Shown: piece after piece, positions 21,348-32,601 of the stretch
Layout of the letters: each line of letters begins with the position of its first letter
Numbering within the stretch: the stretch's first letter is position 1
Assembly (NCBI RefSeq): GCF_029873635.1
Contig: NC_080426.1
Span: forward strand, 55,814,093 to 55,878,092
DNA length: 64,000 nt
Reading direction: 5' to 3'
Origin: Malania oleifera
Lineage: Eukaryota > Streptophyta > Magnoliopsida > Santalales > Ximeniaceae
Notes under the pieces: generated by a model
The model's input: only the letters and a program-made list of their open reading frames with translations
Databases searched by the model: none
What the model was told of the DNA's origin: nothing
Made by a program: the position numbers and the translations under genes

Positions 21348-23570
21348 TGTTGACTTTTTGAGTCTGAACCTGTTTTGATGCTAACAAAGCACTAGTTTCT
21401 CATGTGTGTGCCTAGCACATAGACATGTTCATATTTCAGCTCACACATAAGGACTAGGGGAATGGAAGCCGATGAAGGACTTAAAGTTCATACTCTTGGC
21501 GTATTCCATGAAGATTGAAGAGCAAAAAAAAAAAAAAGAAGACTTATATTTGTTTTTTTTTTTTTTGTGTAATGGCATTTAGAATTTGGTCTGTAATAAT
21601 GCATTTCATGCATAATGTGAATGAAAGCTCAAAAAACCATCGTCTGACCTTAGGGAACCCAACCTTTCATAAAAATCTCCTAACTAAAATGCCATACTCT
21701 TACATATAAGGGTAAAATTTTTTAAGGCCAAAATCAAGGCAAATCTTGGAATTTCAAGGACTTCAGTCGACCAACCATTGAGCATTACAAATGCCTTAGT
21801 CGACCGAACCTTCATATCTAATCTGTTTAAAAAGCCTTGGCCAACCGATCCAAAATGAACATAACTCCCTCAGTTGACCGACCATTATACTTGGCCATTT
21901 TTACATGCTCAACCAACCAACCAAAATAAACTAATTTAAGCCTCAACCAACCGAACCTACGAAGGTTTGGAAATCGCCTTTGGCTCAGCCAACTGGCCAC
22001 TTCCTCAGTCGATCGAGCCTCTTAGAATATTTTGAAAATTACACGAGACAGCTGACCGACCCTCTTTAAAAGGCTTGAATTTTTTGTGGTCAGCCAATTG
22101 ACACCTTTGTCAGTCGATCGATCCTTTCGAGTTGCCTAATTTTTCAGCGCTAAAACATGTTTAAATTTTAATTAATCAAATTTAAAATACCCTCTGCGTT
22201 CCAAAACGGTCATATTTTTAGAAAATTTATAAATACCCCTTCATTACTCATTTTTTTCAACTAATGCATATATTGTAAATTCTCCCAAATATTTTTGTGC
22301 TTAAAGTTTTACTCTCTTTCTCTTTTTCTCTTTGAAAAATCTTTCTAAAAGGGAGCATAAATTATTTCTCACTTTCTTCTTTAGCAAAATCATTGCTCTA
22401 GAAGATTGTTGAAAAATCATTCTAGTAAGCATATTTCATAGCATTTGAAAGCATTTACTCTCATTCATACTTTATTTTGAAAATCATTTTTGAGAGTAAG
22501 CATATAGTTTCTCCCATCTTGATAAATAGTTTTTGAGAAACTTTCTATAGCTTGTGGATCTTTTTACACATCTATTGCAAGATCCAAAGGCTCATTTGTG
22601 TTTGTTTGCAAAAATCTTTTTGAGCCACAACCCTAACTTTATTTAACCTAAATCTTTGGAAAAATTATTTTTGAGAAAGTGTTAGGGTAAGACAAGAGTA
22701 CCTTGAGCATATATTCATCAATAATATTTTGCTTGAAAGGTCTCTTAATCTTGAGAACATTGTTTGAAAGCAAAACCCTAGGTTCTCTTACATTTTTATT
22801 GAAAAATATTTATAGAGAAATTTATTTGGGTTTATATCTTTGGAGCACTCATCATATACATTATATTCAAAGATGGAAAAAATCATATTGAGAAAAATAC
22901 CCCTACTCTACTGAGCATAATTCACATCATACTAGAGTGCACCTAGAGCTTTATTATTGTACACATCTACTTATTTTGAGAAGCATTTTATTTATACAAA
23001 AATTTATTATCTTTGTATTCTAGGTGTGGCCTGAAGAGGAATACACCGTCTTGTAAGGCGTATAGGTTTGGGCTTCAGCCTGGTTAGGTGAGTGGAGGAG
23101 ACTCCGCCACGTAAGGAGAAACCAGTTTGGCTCAATCTGGTAATTGAGCTGAGGTGTTTCATCTCGTAAGGAGGACTAGTTGTGGCTTAGCACTGTAATT
23201 GAGTTGGGGAATCTCCGCCCCGTAAGAAGAGTTGTAAGTGGCATCACTCTGCTCAGTTAAGTAAACATTTAGTAAACCCTTGAGTTGCTGGCTTAAGGCA
23301 GGGATGTATGCTGATTTGGCTGAATCTCGTTAAAAAACACTGTATTTTTCTCTTCCCTATACTCTTTACATTCCAACATTTGAATATTTATATTTAAATT
23401 GTTGTGTATGATTTAAATATTTACTGAAATTTGTATTTTTGATTGCTTAGAAAGACCCTAGGTTGTACAATTCTGCTTGCTGTTTAAATTGAACACACTC
23501 AACGTAGGAAAAATTTTTAAATACCCAATTCACCCCCCCCCCCTTTCTTGGGAATACACCATTCCTTTCA
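21348..23570 (+). mobile_element. 3' LTR of the forward gag-only element
   Basis: Runs from TGTTGACTTTTTGAGTC to GAATACACCATTCCTTTCA, 2223 bp. U3 array at 21765-22125, TATAAATA at 22228-22235, R/U5 units with GTAAGGAG at about 23040-23240, and a C-run at 23532-23543. It pairs with the 5' LTR at 15276-17209. No target duplication can be checked because the 5' end is lost. Confidence 0.88.
21765..22125 (+). repeat. U3 array of CAGTCGACCAACC-type palindromes (3' LTR)
   Basis: About ten units parallel to those at 15405-15750, for example CAGTCGACCAACC, TAGTCGACCGAAC, CAGTTGACCGACC, CAGTCGATCGAGC and CAGTCGATCGATC. One block carrying a palindrome near the end is shorter than in the 5' LTR copy, so unit content differs between the two LTRs of one element. 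Confidence 0.72.
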
Positions 23571-23735
23571 CTCCATGTTCATAGCCAAATAGTGTCATCT
23601 TGTATGCTTCATGGCTTTCCAATTTGCATCTTTTATTGTGCTTAGTACATTAATACTTGTGTACACACTTAGTAGCACAATTAGATGCCTTGATATGTCA
23701 TTATTAAAATGGGACGAAACCTAGAAAAGCTAACA
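23571..23735. other. Short unassigned spacer
   Basis: 165 bp between the end of the forward element's 3' LTR and the point where similarity to the gypsy LTR at 36675-38638 begins. I see no feature in it. Confidence 0.4.
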
Positions 23736-24191
23736 TCGATTATGTCATGTTTTTATAATATATATATATATATATATATCTCATTTTATTTGTAAGTGAG
23801 TTGGATTATGTCAGTATTTTTACTAAAATATATACCTGATTTAAATTAACAATAAATAAATTAGCACGCAAATCTTGTGGCATGAGCATATTTTAGTACA
23901 TATTAAATAAATGAGCAAGGATGTGATTTTTATGATGTCATATTACTTTTTTTTATAATGAATAATGATGAAATTTTATTACATGCTTTAAATTTTGAAA
24001 TGATGGGATTTTTATGATACTAGTTTATTGTATAAATTATAATAGTATGTTTTAAGAACCCTGATGGCTCAACGATTACGATGCTCGGTATTGTAGCATA
24101 CAAATAATGATGTTATAGATGATCATGAGTGCACCCACACTATTTATAGAGTCATTTTATATGAAAGTGGATTTCTCCTGAGTGTACACCT
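23736..24191 (+). mobile_element. Gypsy LTR-1, left part, split by the reverse element
   Basis: Aligns with about 37160-37810 of the complete sister LTR (for example ATTTGTAAGTGAGTTGGATTA, and the AAGAACCCTGATGGCTC block). The sequence resumes at 35476 after the 11.3 kb insertion. It contains a short TA repeat. The first ~490 bp of the LTR are missing. Confidence 0.75.
24187..24191. repeat. Target-site duplication CACCT (left)
   Basis: CACCT immediately left of the LTR start TGTTAG at 24192; the identical copy is at 35476-35480. The uninterrupted sister LTR has a single TACACACCTGGATCGGACC at about 37804-37823. Confidence 0.9.
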
Positions 24192-26320
24192 TGTTAGAAT
24201 TGGTGTATTCCTAAGAGGGAGGGTGAATTGGAATTTTAAATTTTTTTCCTAAGTTAAACCAAATATCAGCAGTATTTCGCAACCTAAAGTCTTTCTAAAC
24301 GAATTCCAATACCCACAAGAAATTAACTGAGCAGATAATCAAAGCAAGTATAGCGGGCTTTGTTTCTTGATCATTCACAATACTAAAGCATAAACATTCA
24401 AGTGTAGAAACTTAAATTGCGAAAATTAAAATCAGGCACAAGAAATGTTATCGGGGTTCGGCCAATACTACCTACATCCCTGCCTCAAGCTCAAAAGTAA
24501 GAGATTCTACTAATACTCGCTTAACGGGTGGAGCAACACCGATTACAACACCTTACCAGGATGGTGCACCTAATTCTCCTAACCGAGTTTGAACCAGTCT
24601 AGTGCTCTCCAAACCGAGTCAGAGCAATACGAGACTATTCACAGGGCTAGTCTCTCTCTTCCGAGCACCCGTCTGGAATACAACAAATAATCAATAATTT
24701 TGTGTACAAACAAATGCTTCTTACACTAAGCAGATATGTACCAATACAGCCAATCTAATCAATGCACTCACAGATGATGTGATCTTAAGCTCAAGTGAGA
24801 TTTCATTAATCAATGTGTTAACTCTTAACAATATGTGTATGTATATGTGAGAGTGAGACCTTTGACTTCAAAATAATATTTTTGCAATATGAATATTCAA
24901 ATAGTCTCTACAACCCTAAGCAATATCACAATAGTATTTTTAAAATATAAAGCACGATAAATATTAGGTTTTAAGTTTGCTAAAAATATTTTTATCAAAA
25001 CATAAAGCAAGCTTATGAAACTTGCAATAAGGATGCAATTTCTTAAGCAGATGTAGAGTTTTCCCAAACGATATTTATGAATGAAAACACAATGGGAAAA
25101 CTTTAGCTTACTCTCAAAAATCAATACACAATCAAATGCAAATAAGGGAGAATTTAAGCTTGTGAGTACTATTAGATTTGCTCACGAAAATGCACACTCA
25201 ACCTAGCTTCGATGTGCAAACAATATGCAAGTGAAGAAGGTGAGAAAATATACTCTTTCTAAAGAATATAATCAAAAGTATATGAGAAAGAGTTTTAAAC
25301 AATATGCTTTGCAAAAATTTGGAGTATGAAAGATTTAGCAACAAAAGATTTTGAGAGGAAAATTTTGCTAATCAAAATGTTAATCTTGTGCTAATCTGGA
25401 CAAATGAGAGAGTATATATAGGATTCCCACAAAATATGACCATTGGGGACATCAAGGGTATTTTGAAAATTGTTAATTATATTTAGCAAAAATTCGCCCT
25501 CTTTTACTGCGGTAAAAATTTTGCTAACTCGAGAGGTTCAGTCAATCATATTCAATGTTTGGTTGACCACTTTAACAAGTTCGGTCGACCATCACAATTT
25601 TGAACTGAAGATATGGTCGACCGTCTCAAGGCAATTTTGAACCCTTCATAGGTTCGGTCGACCAAGACTAAGGACGATTGGCTACTCATCTAGATTTGGT
25701 CAACCGTGGCAAAAATGAACTATACATTTGGTCGGCCGAACAGTTGGGGTGTTAGACACTTTAATTTTGATCAACCAAGGACAGTACGCTCATTTCAGAA
25801 TGATCGACCGTGAGTTGATTTCCGACCGGTTCGGTCAATCGTGTCTTAGTCAACTTATTGACTTTTAGCCAACAGAGTGTTCGGTCAACCAAGCTGGTTA
25901 TTACCAGAAGGCTTCGGTCAACCAAGCCCATTCAAAAACATAATTATCCCTATTTGTATAAATGTGACTTTTTAGCCAAAGGGACTTTTTATTTATGTGC
26001 ATGAGGTTTTAAGGTCAATCTAAGGCCTCTTAAGCTTATGCAACCACCATGCATGTACTGCATTAAATTATAGACCATTATTACAGACCCAAAATATGAA
26101 ACAAAATGCATTACAATAGAAATGAATATATGTTCTCCTTTTTCCTTGCTCCTAACTTTATGGAATATGCCGGAGTGAGCGTTAAGTCCTATCTTGGCTT
26201 CCATGTTCTCTTGCCCTTATGTGAGTGATGAATATTATACCTGTTCACGTACTAAATACACACAAAGATACTTGCGGTTTGTCATTATCAAAATTAGGGA
26301 TCGGATTCAAAAAGTCAACA
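24192..26320 (-). mobile_element. 3' LTR of the complete reverse element
   Basis: 2129 bp from TGTTAGAATTGGTGTATTCC to GAATCGG-like ...AAAAAGTCAACA (plus). Read on minus it starts TGTTGACTTTTTG and ends CCAATTCTAACA. U3 array at 25528-25935, TATATATAG-type TATA region at 25413-25422, and conserved ATCGGGGTTCGGCCAATAC block at 24450-24470 in R/U5. Confidence 0.9.
25528..25935 (-). repeat. U3 array of GGTTCGGTCGACC palindromes
   Basis: About twelve imperfect units, among them GGTTCAGTCAATC, TGGTTGACCAC, GTTCGGTCGACC, ATGGTCGACCGTC, GTTCGGTCGACCAAG, TTGGTCAACCG, TTGGTCGGCCGAAC, ATGATCGACCGT and GTTCGGTCAACCAAG. Spacing is 20-45 bp. Unit variants differ chiefly by TCG to TCA or TTG. The array is followed, in LTR sense, by the TATA region at about 25420. 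Confidence 0.8.
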
Positions 26321-26335
26321 ATCTCCCCCTTTTTG
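26321..26335 (-). promoter_or_regulatory. Polypurine tract of the reverse element
   Basis: On minus, AAAAAGGGGGAGAT directly precedes the 3' LTR start TGTTGACTTTTTG. This is an intact plus-strand primer tract and fixes the LTR border at 26320/26321. Further G-runs (AAAAGGGGGAGAA at about 26570-26582, AAAAAGGGGGAGTT at about 26650-26664) repeat inside the interior. Confidence 0.88.
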
Positions 26336-26851
26336 ATGATTACAAACGCACCAAAGCAAAATGAGGTTTAGCCTAAAAAGGCTCCCCTTAAGAATATGCA
26401 TAAGTGAAAAATAAGCAATATAGACCAAACATCTTTACAAAAGAAGACATTTCAACAAAATGCATTTAGTTTAGCCATTAAGGCACACACATGTATGCAG
26501 TTCAGATGTTTACCCCATTTAAATATTTACCTCTCTTTAAAAAACATTTCACATTTTGCTTAGAAAAATTCTCCCCCTTTTGGCATCAGCAAAAGGGTTA
26601 GGCTAAGTATAAAAAATTGGTCATTTAAAATAGGCATAGCAAAAGAGAACTCCCCCTTTTTGAAAAACTTTCCTCTTGTTAAGCATTTAAGTTTAAAAAA
26701 TTCTCCCCTGTTTTGATATAGCATTTTGAATATATAACTGCCCTTTTGTTAAAAAAAATTGGGCATAGCAATTTAGCACACAATCAAGAAATAAAATATA
26801 TTTAACGTACAACCATTTCTTGCAAGATAAAATTAAATATATATACCATAT
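26336..26851 (-). other. 3' interior of the reverse element, non-coding
   Basis: Aligns (minus) with 20900-21330 of the forward element, including the TGATGCCAAAAGGGGGAGAA block and TTCTTAAGGGGAGCC. No coding motif. It continues at 29122 across the nested solo LTR. Confidence 0.7.
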
Positions 26852-27977
26852 TATTGACTCTATGAGTCCAATCCTATTTTGATAATGACAAATCACTTGA
26901 TATTTGATCTGTGCATTGAGATTGTGAACATGAACTATATATATAGCATGCACGGAAGGATAACAAGGCATGGAAGCCATGAAGATGAAAGCATACATAA
27001 CTTGGCAAATCCATGGAACTCAAAGAATACAAGAATGAAGATGCAAGCACCAAGTTCAAGGGCGTCGTGGGAATGGGTACTTAGAATTCATGTATTTACA
27101 TTTTCATATGATTTAATTTGAGGCTCAAATCATGAACTAGAATGATCTTAGGACTTATGCATTTCATAAACATCATTAGGGGACATTCATGAACTTAGAA
27201 ATATTTTTAAAACGCTGGAAAATGTTTTTATAAAAGATCCAAGAAAGAGAGGAAATCAGCTTTTCAAAGTATAAAGAAAAAATTCAGGAAATAGGTACTT
27301 CATACTACCGAACTCAACGGTCAGTTGCCTGAAGTTGTCACTTCAGAAGACCGAAGTTAACCTCAGTCGTCTGAAGAATTTCTTCAGAAGACCGAAGATT
27401 AAGTTCAGTCGCCTAAAGAATTTATGGTGAAACACAGAACCTGGCAGAAACACTTCAAAAGACTAAACTTAGACTTCAGTTGCCTAAACCCGAAACTTCA
27501 GTCGTCTAACCCTGTGTCTAGGTTTTTTTTTTAAGCTTTAAAGAACTTCAGCCGTCTGGGCCTCTGACTTCAGTTATCTGAACCTTCGGGAAAGTTTAAA
27601 AATTTATCTTTTAATGAAAGAACACGCGAGCTATTTCTTTGATCCAACGGTTAGGATTGATTTTAAGGGTAAAACACCTATTTATACATCATCTAAACCC
27701 TAGTGCTAAAAAAAAATACTGTTGAAAGAGAAAAGAACAAACCTTTGGCATTTGCTTGAGGAGATTGCACGTTTAACTCAACTTTGATCATACTGTTGAA
27801 ACTTTAGATTGGGATTTCAAGTTCTTACATCGAATCTGAGCTAAGGCTACTTTGTTTTTCAAAAGACATTCTAGCAATCTTTGTGCACTCATTTTTGGTA
27901 TTGAGGTTTGGTATGTCAAATTGCACGTTTATGTTTATTCTCATAAGAGTTTTTCATATATACTTATTTACTTATTG

Positions 27978-28019
<42 letters not shown>

Positions 28020-28300
28020 CTTTCAAAGAACTTTTCATCTCTAAATCAGTTATTAAACATAAGTTGAGTGATTGATCTTGAGTGTATTTATTTATAGATT
28101 ATTTAAATAAGATCACTACTCAAGAAAGGTTTTTGCCATAGGTTAACCAGTTTTGATTCAAGTGTGTGTTCAGTTAAAGGATTTATTTGTTAGATATATT
28201 AAAACACTTGATTGAATATCCTTAGTGTTCAAAATTGTTTATTTTATTAAGGGATGTCTTCTGGAAAACATTATAAGCAGTTTGTGATCTTTGGAAATCT

Positions 28301-28352
<52 letters not shown>

Positions 28353-29121
28353 GTATGTATTGGCATATTACAAAGATCATTGTATGATTGAATATTTGAA
28401 AGAAAGTTGTTGAGTTTGAATGATCTAATATTCAAGACAAAGTTTTTGGATAAGTTCACATTAGATTTTCATGCATTTTCGCAAAGTGAACTAGAACCCT
28501 AATATTCTCCAAAGCATTTAAATATATCATTATTTGGGAGTTTTTGATAAAAAGAGAATTGTGTGTTGAATCATTATTCATTCATAAAACGATTTTATCG
28601 TTTCATTCATTCCGAGCTTGAAGTTTTATTATATGATTATGTATTAGGAATTTCAATTGTACTCACTAGCTTTGTTGAAAGCAACTTTGAGTGTTTTACA
28701 AATTTGATTGTAATCACGGTTCGGGCTATGAACTGGGTGTGAGGAGAGAGTAGTATCTCTTGTAAGCAGCGGAGTAGGAGGAAGCTGTACCTCTTGTAAG
28801 CAGAGAATTGTAAGGGAAGCTCCGTCCCAATTTAAGGAGTAGAGATTATAGTGGAATCCTTGAGTGGGTTGCTCAAGGCGAGGACGTAGGCCGAGTTGGC
28901 TGAACCTTGTAAAATTGCGTTTGTCTTCTCTCTTCCCTTATCTTTTAATTTCCACAACGCACTTCATTATTTACATTGCATGTATGTGTGTTGAATAATC
29001 TCACACAAACTTGATAAGTAATTTGTTAAATATAGGAAGAGGGATTAATTGGTAAATAAGTTTGAAAGAATTTTTAAAATACCCAATTCACCCCCCTCTT
29101 GGGATTACACCTAAATCAACA
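26852..29121 (+). mobile_element. Nested solo LTR of family P (CTTCAG-type subfamily)
   Basis: Runs from TATTGACTCTATGAGTCC (first G of TG mutated to A) to GGGATTACACCTAAATCAACA, 2270 bp. The flanks are CATAT (26847-26851) and CTTAT (29122-29126), a probable target duplication with one change. The 5' part matches the LTR fragment at 491-1 (minus). The U3 dyads at 27305-27590 are of a different type. TATTTATA-like TATA box at about 27677-27684, TA microsatellites at 27979-28015 and 28304-28340, and CTCTTGTAAGCAG repeats in R/U5 at about 28757-28805. Confidence 0.88.
27305..27590 (+). repeat. U3 array of CTTCAGTCGTCTGAAG dyads
   Basis: About twelve units alternate between direct and inverted reading: TTCAGAAGACCGAAG, CTCAGTCGTCTGAAG, TTCAGTCGCCTAAAG, TTCAGTTGCCTAAAC, TTCAGTCGTCTAACC, TTCAGCCGTCTGGGC and TTCAGTTATCTGAAC. 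The outer arms CTTCAG/CTGAAG are symmetric around a GTCGTC or AGACC core. The LTR is homologous to the fragment at 1-491, yet that one has TTCGTCGACGA units. Confidence 0.78.
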
Positions 29122-30149
29122 CTTATGATACTCATCAAGAGGTACTGGGGGTGTGCTTGCTGAAAAAGAAATCATGCAAGCAATATTTTTCTGGTTTGTC
29201 ATTTAAGTGCACATAAAATATGACCAAAATAAACATCCATATGGATTTGAAATATATTAGACAATTAACATAGGATCATATGACAAAGCAAATAACTGTG
29301 GCATACCAACATTTTTAAGTTATGATTTTCAATAAGAGCATCACATTTGAGCACATGCCATACTTGATTCAAAACAGATCTAAGCTAAAGAGTGTATGGT
29401 GAGCATAATAGGAGAGGAATTTAATTCTAGATGCTCCCCTTTTCGATTTGAATCCTAACTTAAATGCAATAAACTGCTTATACTAGTTAGAGAATTATTT
29501 CATTATGCCTAGTAGTATAAATCTTTACCAAACGAGCAACTAAGCTGGATGTGAATTAATACTATCTTTATCATCAGCCCAGTACATTCTCCCTATAGAC
29601 TATAGATGCATAAGAAAATGTATATTAAGGCATGCTATAGTGTTCATGACCCAAGAACATTCCATATCAAATCATAAAGCTTAAAGCACATAATATAATG
29701 TTCAGGGATCTCAAAAGAGTCTCAATACTCAAAAAGCAAGGCATGATGCATATGCACCAGTATTACACATCACTACATCAGCTATGCAGGTGGCGTTCCA
29801 GATATAATTAGTAAAACAGAGACTGTAGTCTACATACATAATCAAGCAATATAGGCATAATTATCATTAGTCCAAGATAATCAGTAAACAACGCAAGATA
29901 GTAAAGATATTGTGCTAGCTAATCATATAAAGTCCTACATTCAAGGATGCTCCCCCTAGGCAGTAGCTATCGATAAAAGCAGGTAAAAGCGAATATCCCA
30001 ACCATCAGTAGTATTCAAAATGGATAGTGGGTGAATGTGCAGTAGAGTGATGCAGTCAATGAAAAGATGTATGATGTTTAGAATTACAGACCCAGATGAA
30101 AAGTATTTAAGCAAATAAAAATAAAGCTAGTTTCTTCAATGTGTTTTCC
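29122..30149 (-). other. Conserved non-coding interior of the reverse element
   Basis: Read on minus it matches about 19640-20680 of the forward element in order, for example GCTTGCATGAT, TTTCTTTTTCAGCAAG, and a region with CATTTAAGTTAGGATTCAAA. No open frame with family resemblance. Conservation of a non-coding block between the two copies may simply reflect common descent. Confidence 0.6.
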
Positions 30150-31436
30150 GTAGGCCTTTGGTCCGTCTCCTTCATCAGAATAGTCTGCCACATCTCTACC
30201 GATGTCCATCTGCTCCTCATCTCCTTCATTATTCAATTCATGAATACAATCGTTAAGCTCATTGAAGTTTACGACTATGAGCCTCTCCATCTCTTTGCAC
30301 CTGTGCTCTGAGCTGGCAACAAAATCTCTGAACTGATTTTGAAGAGTTGTATACGGAGCATTAGATGACGGAGCCAGATCCCTTATATCTGTCTATATGG
30401 ACTACGTGATATGGAATTGGGATTCTCTAAACTTAGTGAGGGAACCAGTAAAACTTGTGATGGTAGGCATTAATTCAGCATTGGATGGCTGCGGGGGCTA
30501 CGGTGGTTGTTCTTGTGGGACTTCTTGTTGGTCTGACTGTCTCCTACCAGTCGTGGGCATCCACATATATCCCATAGGCCTCAAGTTGACAGAGGAGAAC
30601 ATATCTGTGTTTCTCCTTCTTTTAAGTGGAGTATAATTAGATCTGGTTACTTCCATTCTCCTAAACACTTTGTTCAATATTCCCCCATAAGGCATGATAA
30701 TTTTGTGGCCAACAGTCTTTGTGAAGATCCATTTTATCATCAAACTCAACAAGTCTAATTTCTTTCTAGTGAAGAGACACCACGTGACGAAGCATTCCAA
30801 ATAGGACACATGTACCCTAGACCCGACCTTAAGTAGAATATTATATGTAATCAAATGATGAACTACTTTTGCCTCTAAACTGAAGGTCCTATAGTCTAGA
30901 GGGTGATTAGGGTTTGCATCTAGGACAGTCATTACAAGATTTGAAAACCTTTCAACTAAAAACTCATGTTCATTTATCCATGAAGACACTGCATCAGGAC
31001 ATTCAAACTCCCCCCACTGAATGTTAAGGGTTTCAGCCAGATAATCAGTATCAAATCTAAGGTCAGTTTCTAGAACTTTGGAGTAATACCCATCGTCATC
31101 GTTACCCAAATTTGCATAAAATAGTCTAACGAAGGTAAGGTAATGCCCTCTAGGCTGGTAGGACATGAATGAGTCCTATACTTGATGCCTAAACATATCC
31201 AAAACATTTCTAAAGTGTTTTTCCATAAAAGTGAGATCAAGGAATTTACCAAAAATAACTTCCTTGGTACGGAAGTCCCTCACGTATCTTGTCCTTACTC
31301 CTATTGAGATGAACCAGCTGTCCTGTGCAAATCCGACTTCCTGAGCATCAATGCAATCGTCTAGCCTAACCATGGAGAAAGATAGAATGGATTTTGGTAG
31401 GTAGGAATGTGAGTTTATGAGGGAAGCTGGAAACAA
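30150..31436 (-). pseudogene. ORF2 of the reverse element, plant-transposon-protein type
   Basis: One constant minus frame from 31436 with an in-frame stop at 31176-31178, a stop at about 30498-30500, and more near 30400. ATGs at 31436 and 31373 (MVRLDDC) are both possible starts. The body includes GVRTRYVRDFRTKEVIFGKF, FYANLGNDDDG, and later LEAKVVHHLITYNILLKVGS and a basic KRRRN stretch. The tail is polar, with a helical segment (FRDFVASSEHRCKEMERL) and an acidic end (NNEGDEEQMDIGRDVADYSD). The RLFYANL...ITYNILLK pattern resembles proteins annotated as putative plant transposon protein; I recognise it from memory and know no function. It is absent from the forward element. A promoter-like array and TATA box lie just upstream. 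Confidence 0.65.
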
Positions 31437-31493
31437 AGGAAAAATGGAGGAAAGCTCTCAGTTTGGAAGTGAAAATGAGCTTTCTGCACGTGG

Positions 31494-31505
31494 AATATAT
31501 ATAAA
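31494..31505 (-). promoter_or_regulatory. TATA box upstream of ORF2
   Basis: On minus, TTTATATATATTCC lies ~125 bp upstream of the ATG at 31373 and directly downstream of the palindrome array at 31510-31845. A CACGTG box (31487-31492) follows it. Layout is the same as in the LTRs: array, TATA, leader. Confidence 0.55.
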
Positions 31506-31509
31506 GCCG

Positions 31510-31845
31510 CGCGGTTCAGTCGATCAAAGGAGGATTCAATCGACTGAGGTGAAATGAATGTCGTACAGACTGTGTCAGGATAGTCGACTGTGGCAGGGTC
31601 TGGTTGACCGAAACTTAAGTTGACTTTTTCAGTTTCCACGATTCGAATGACTCATTGATTTTGTTCTTGAAGGGAACGGTCGCCTAAATGATGTTTGGTT
31701 TTGAGTTCGGTCGACGAGGAGTAGACTAAAGTGGGTTCAGTCGATCGATGACCTTGAGTATAAACTTGATGGTCAACCGAACTGGGTCAAAGTCAATGGT
31801 ACGGTCGACCGAAGTCATTAGGGCATGTAGATGTGGTCGATCGAA
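31510..31845 (-). repeat. Internal array of GGTTCGGTCGACCGA palindromes before ORF2
   Basis: About ten units of the LTR-type motif inside the element interior: GGTTCAGTCGATC, TTCAATCGACTGAGG, TAGTCGACTGTGG, TGGTTGACCGAAAC, GAACGGTCGCC, GTTCGGTCGACGAGG, GTTCAGTCGATCGATG, TGGTCAACCGAAC, ACGGTCGACCGAAG and TGGTCGATCGAAC. The core and arms match the element's own LTR arrays (25528-25935, 34618-35062). Confidence 0.75.
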
Positions 31846-32055
31846 CTCTGTCAACAATGCAATTTTGACCTGATTTTTACCTATTTCTTGTTTTACAAAA
31901 ATGACCAATGGCTTTTCAAATAAGGTGAGATCTATTGGAATGATTTCTCTGAAGTTCTTAGTATACAAGTAGTGTATAGAGAAAGCATATACTAACTTTC
32001 CACATTTTGAGCATGAACCACCTCCCAATCCAATTGTCATTACCAACTGCTAAAT

Positions 32056-32448
32056 CTAATCATAGGGTCTAAAGAGAAAAGTAATTAACCAGGTAATTTC
32101 AATTTGAATCCATTTTTCCTTAGCTTCTAAGAGATTTGCTTTCAGAATAACCCACATCATTTTCTTATCTAAATTTATGGTGCTTCTAGATGGACAAGTG
32201 AACTGAGTGTGCCACATCATTTTATAAGATAAGCAAATTTTGTATATGCGTGAAGCATAATGCTTATTTATTCTATTTTTGCCAGATGAGACATTTTTAT
32301 GATAGTGGAAGTTATAAAATGAATCCTTTTTGAAAATATTATTTCTTTTTACTCCTAGGGGTTTTATTGAACTAATCTTCTCACTTGCAACCTTGGATGT
32401 TGATTCAAAATCATTTTCCATTTTTCCTTCTAAGCAAGTGATTTTCAT
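32056..32448 (-). pseudogene. gag zinc-knuckle segment of the reverse element
   Basis: In a frame separated from the gag core by stops at 32450-32600, this reads GVKRNNIFKKDSFYNFHYHK, then KICLSYKMMWHTQFTCPSRS. It is the CX2CX4HX4C knuckle with Tyr for the second Cys, as in the forward copy. It aligns to 18200-18420. The rest of the frame is unremarkable. Confidence 0.72.
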
Positions 32449-32601
32449 GACCTTCCTAATTTTTCTCTTTTCTAGGATGGCATGATATTATTTTAAATTT
32501 CCTAATTATTTAGCCAACCTTTTGTTTTCTTATTTTAAGATTGTCTTATGTTTAGACACCCTAACTAGAAATTTGTGCATTTTAAATAAGGTATTTTCTA
32601 G

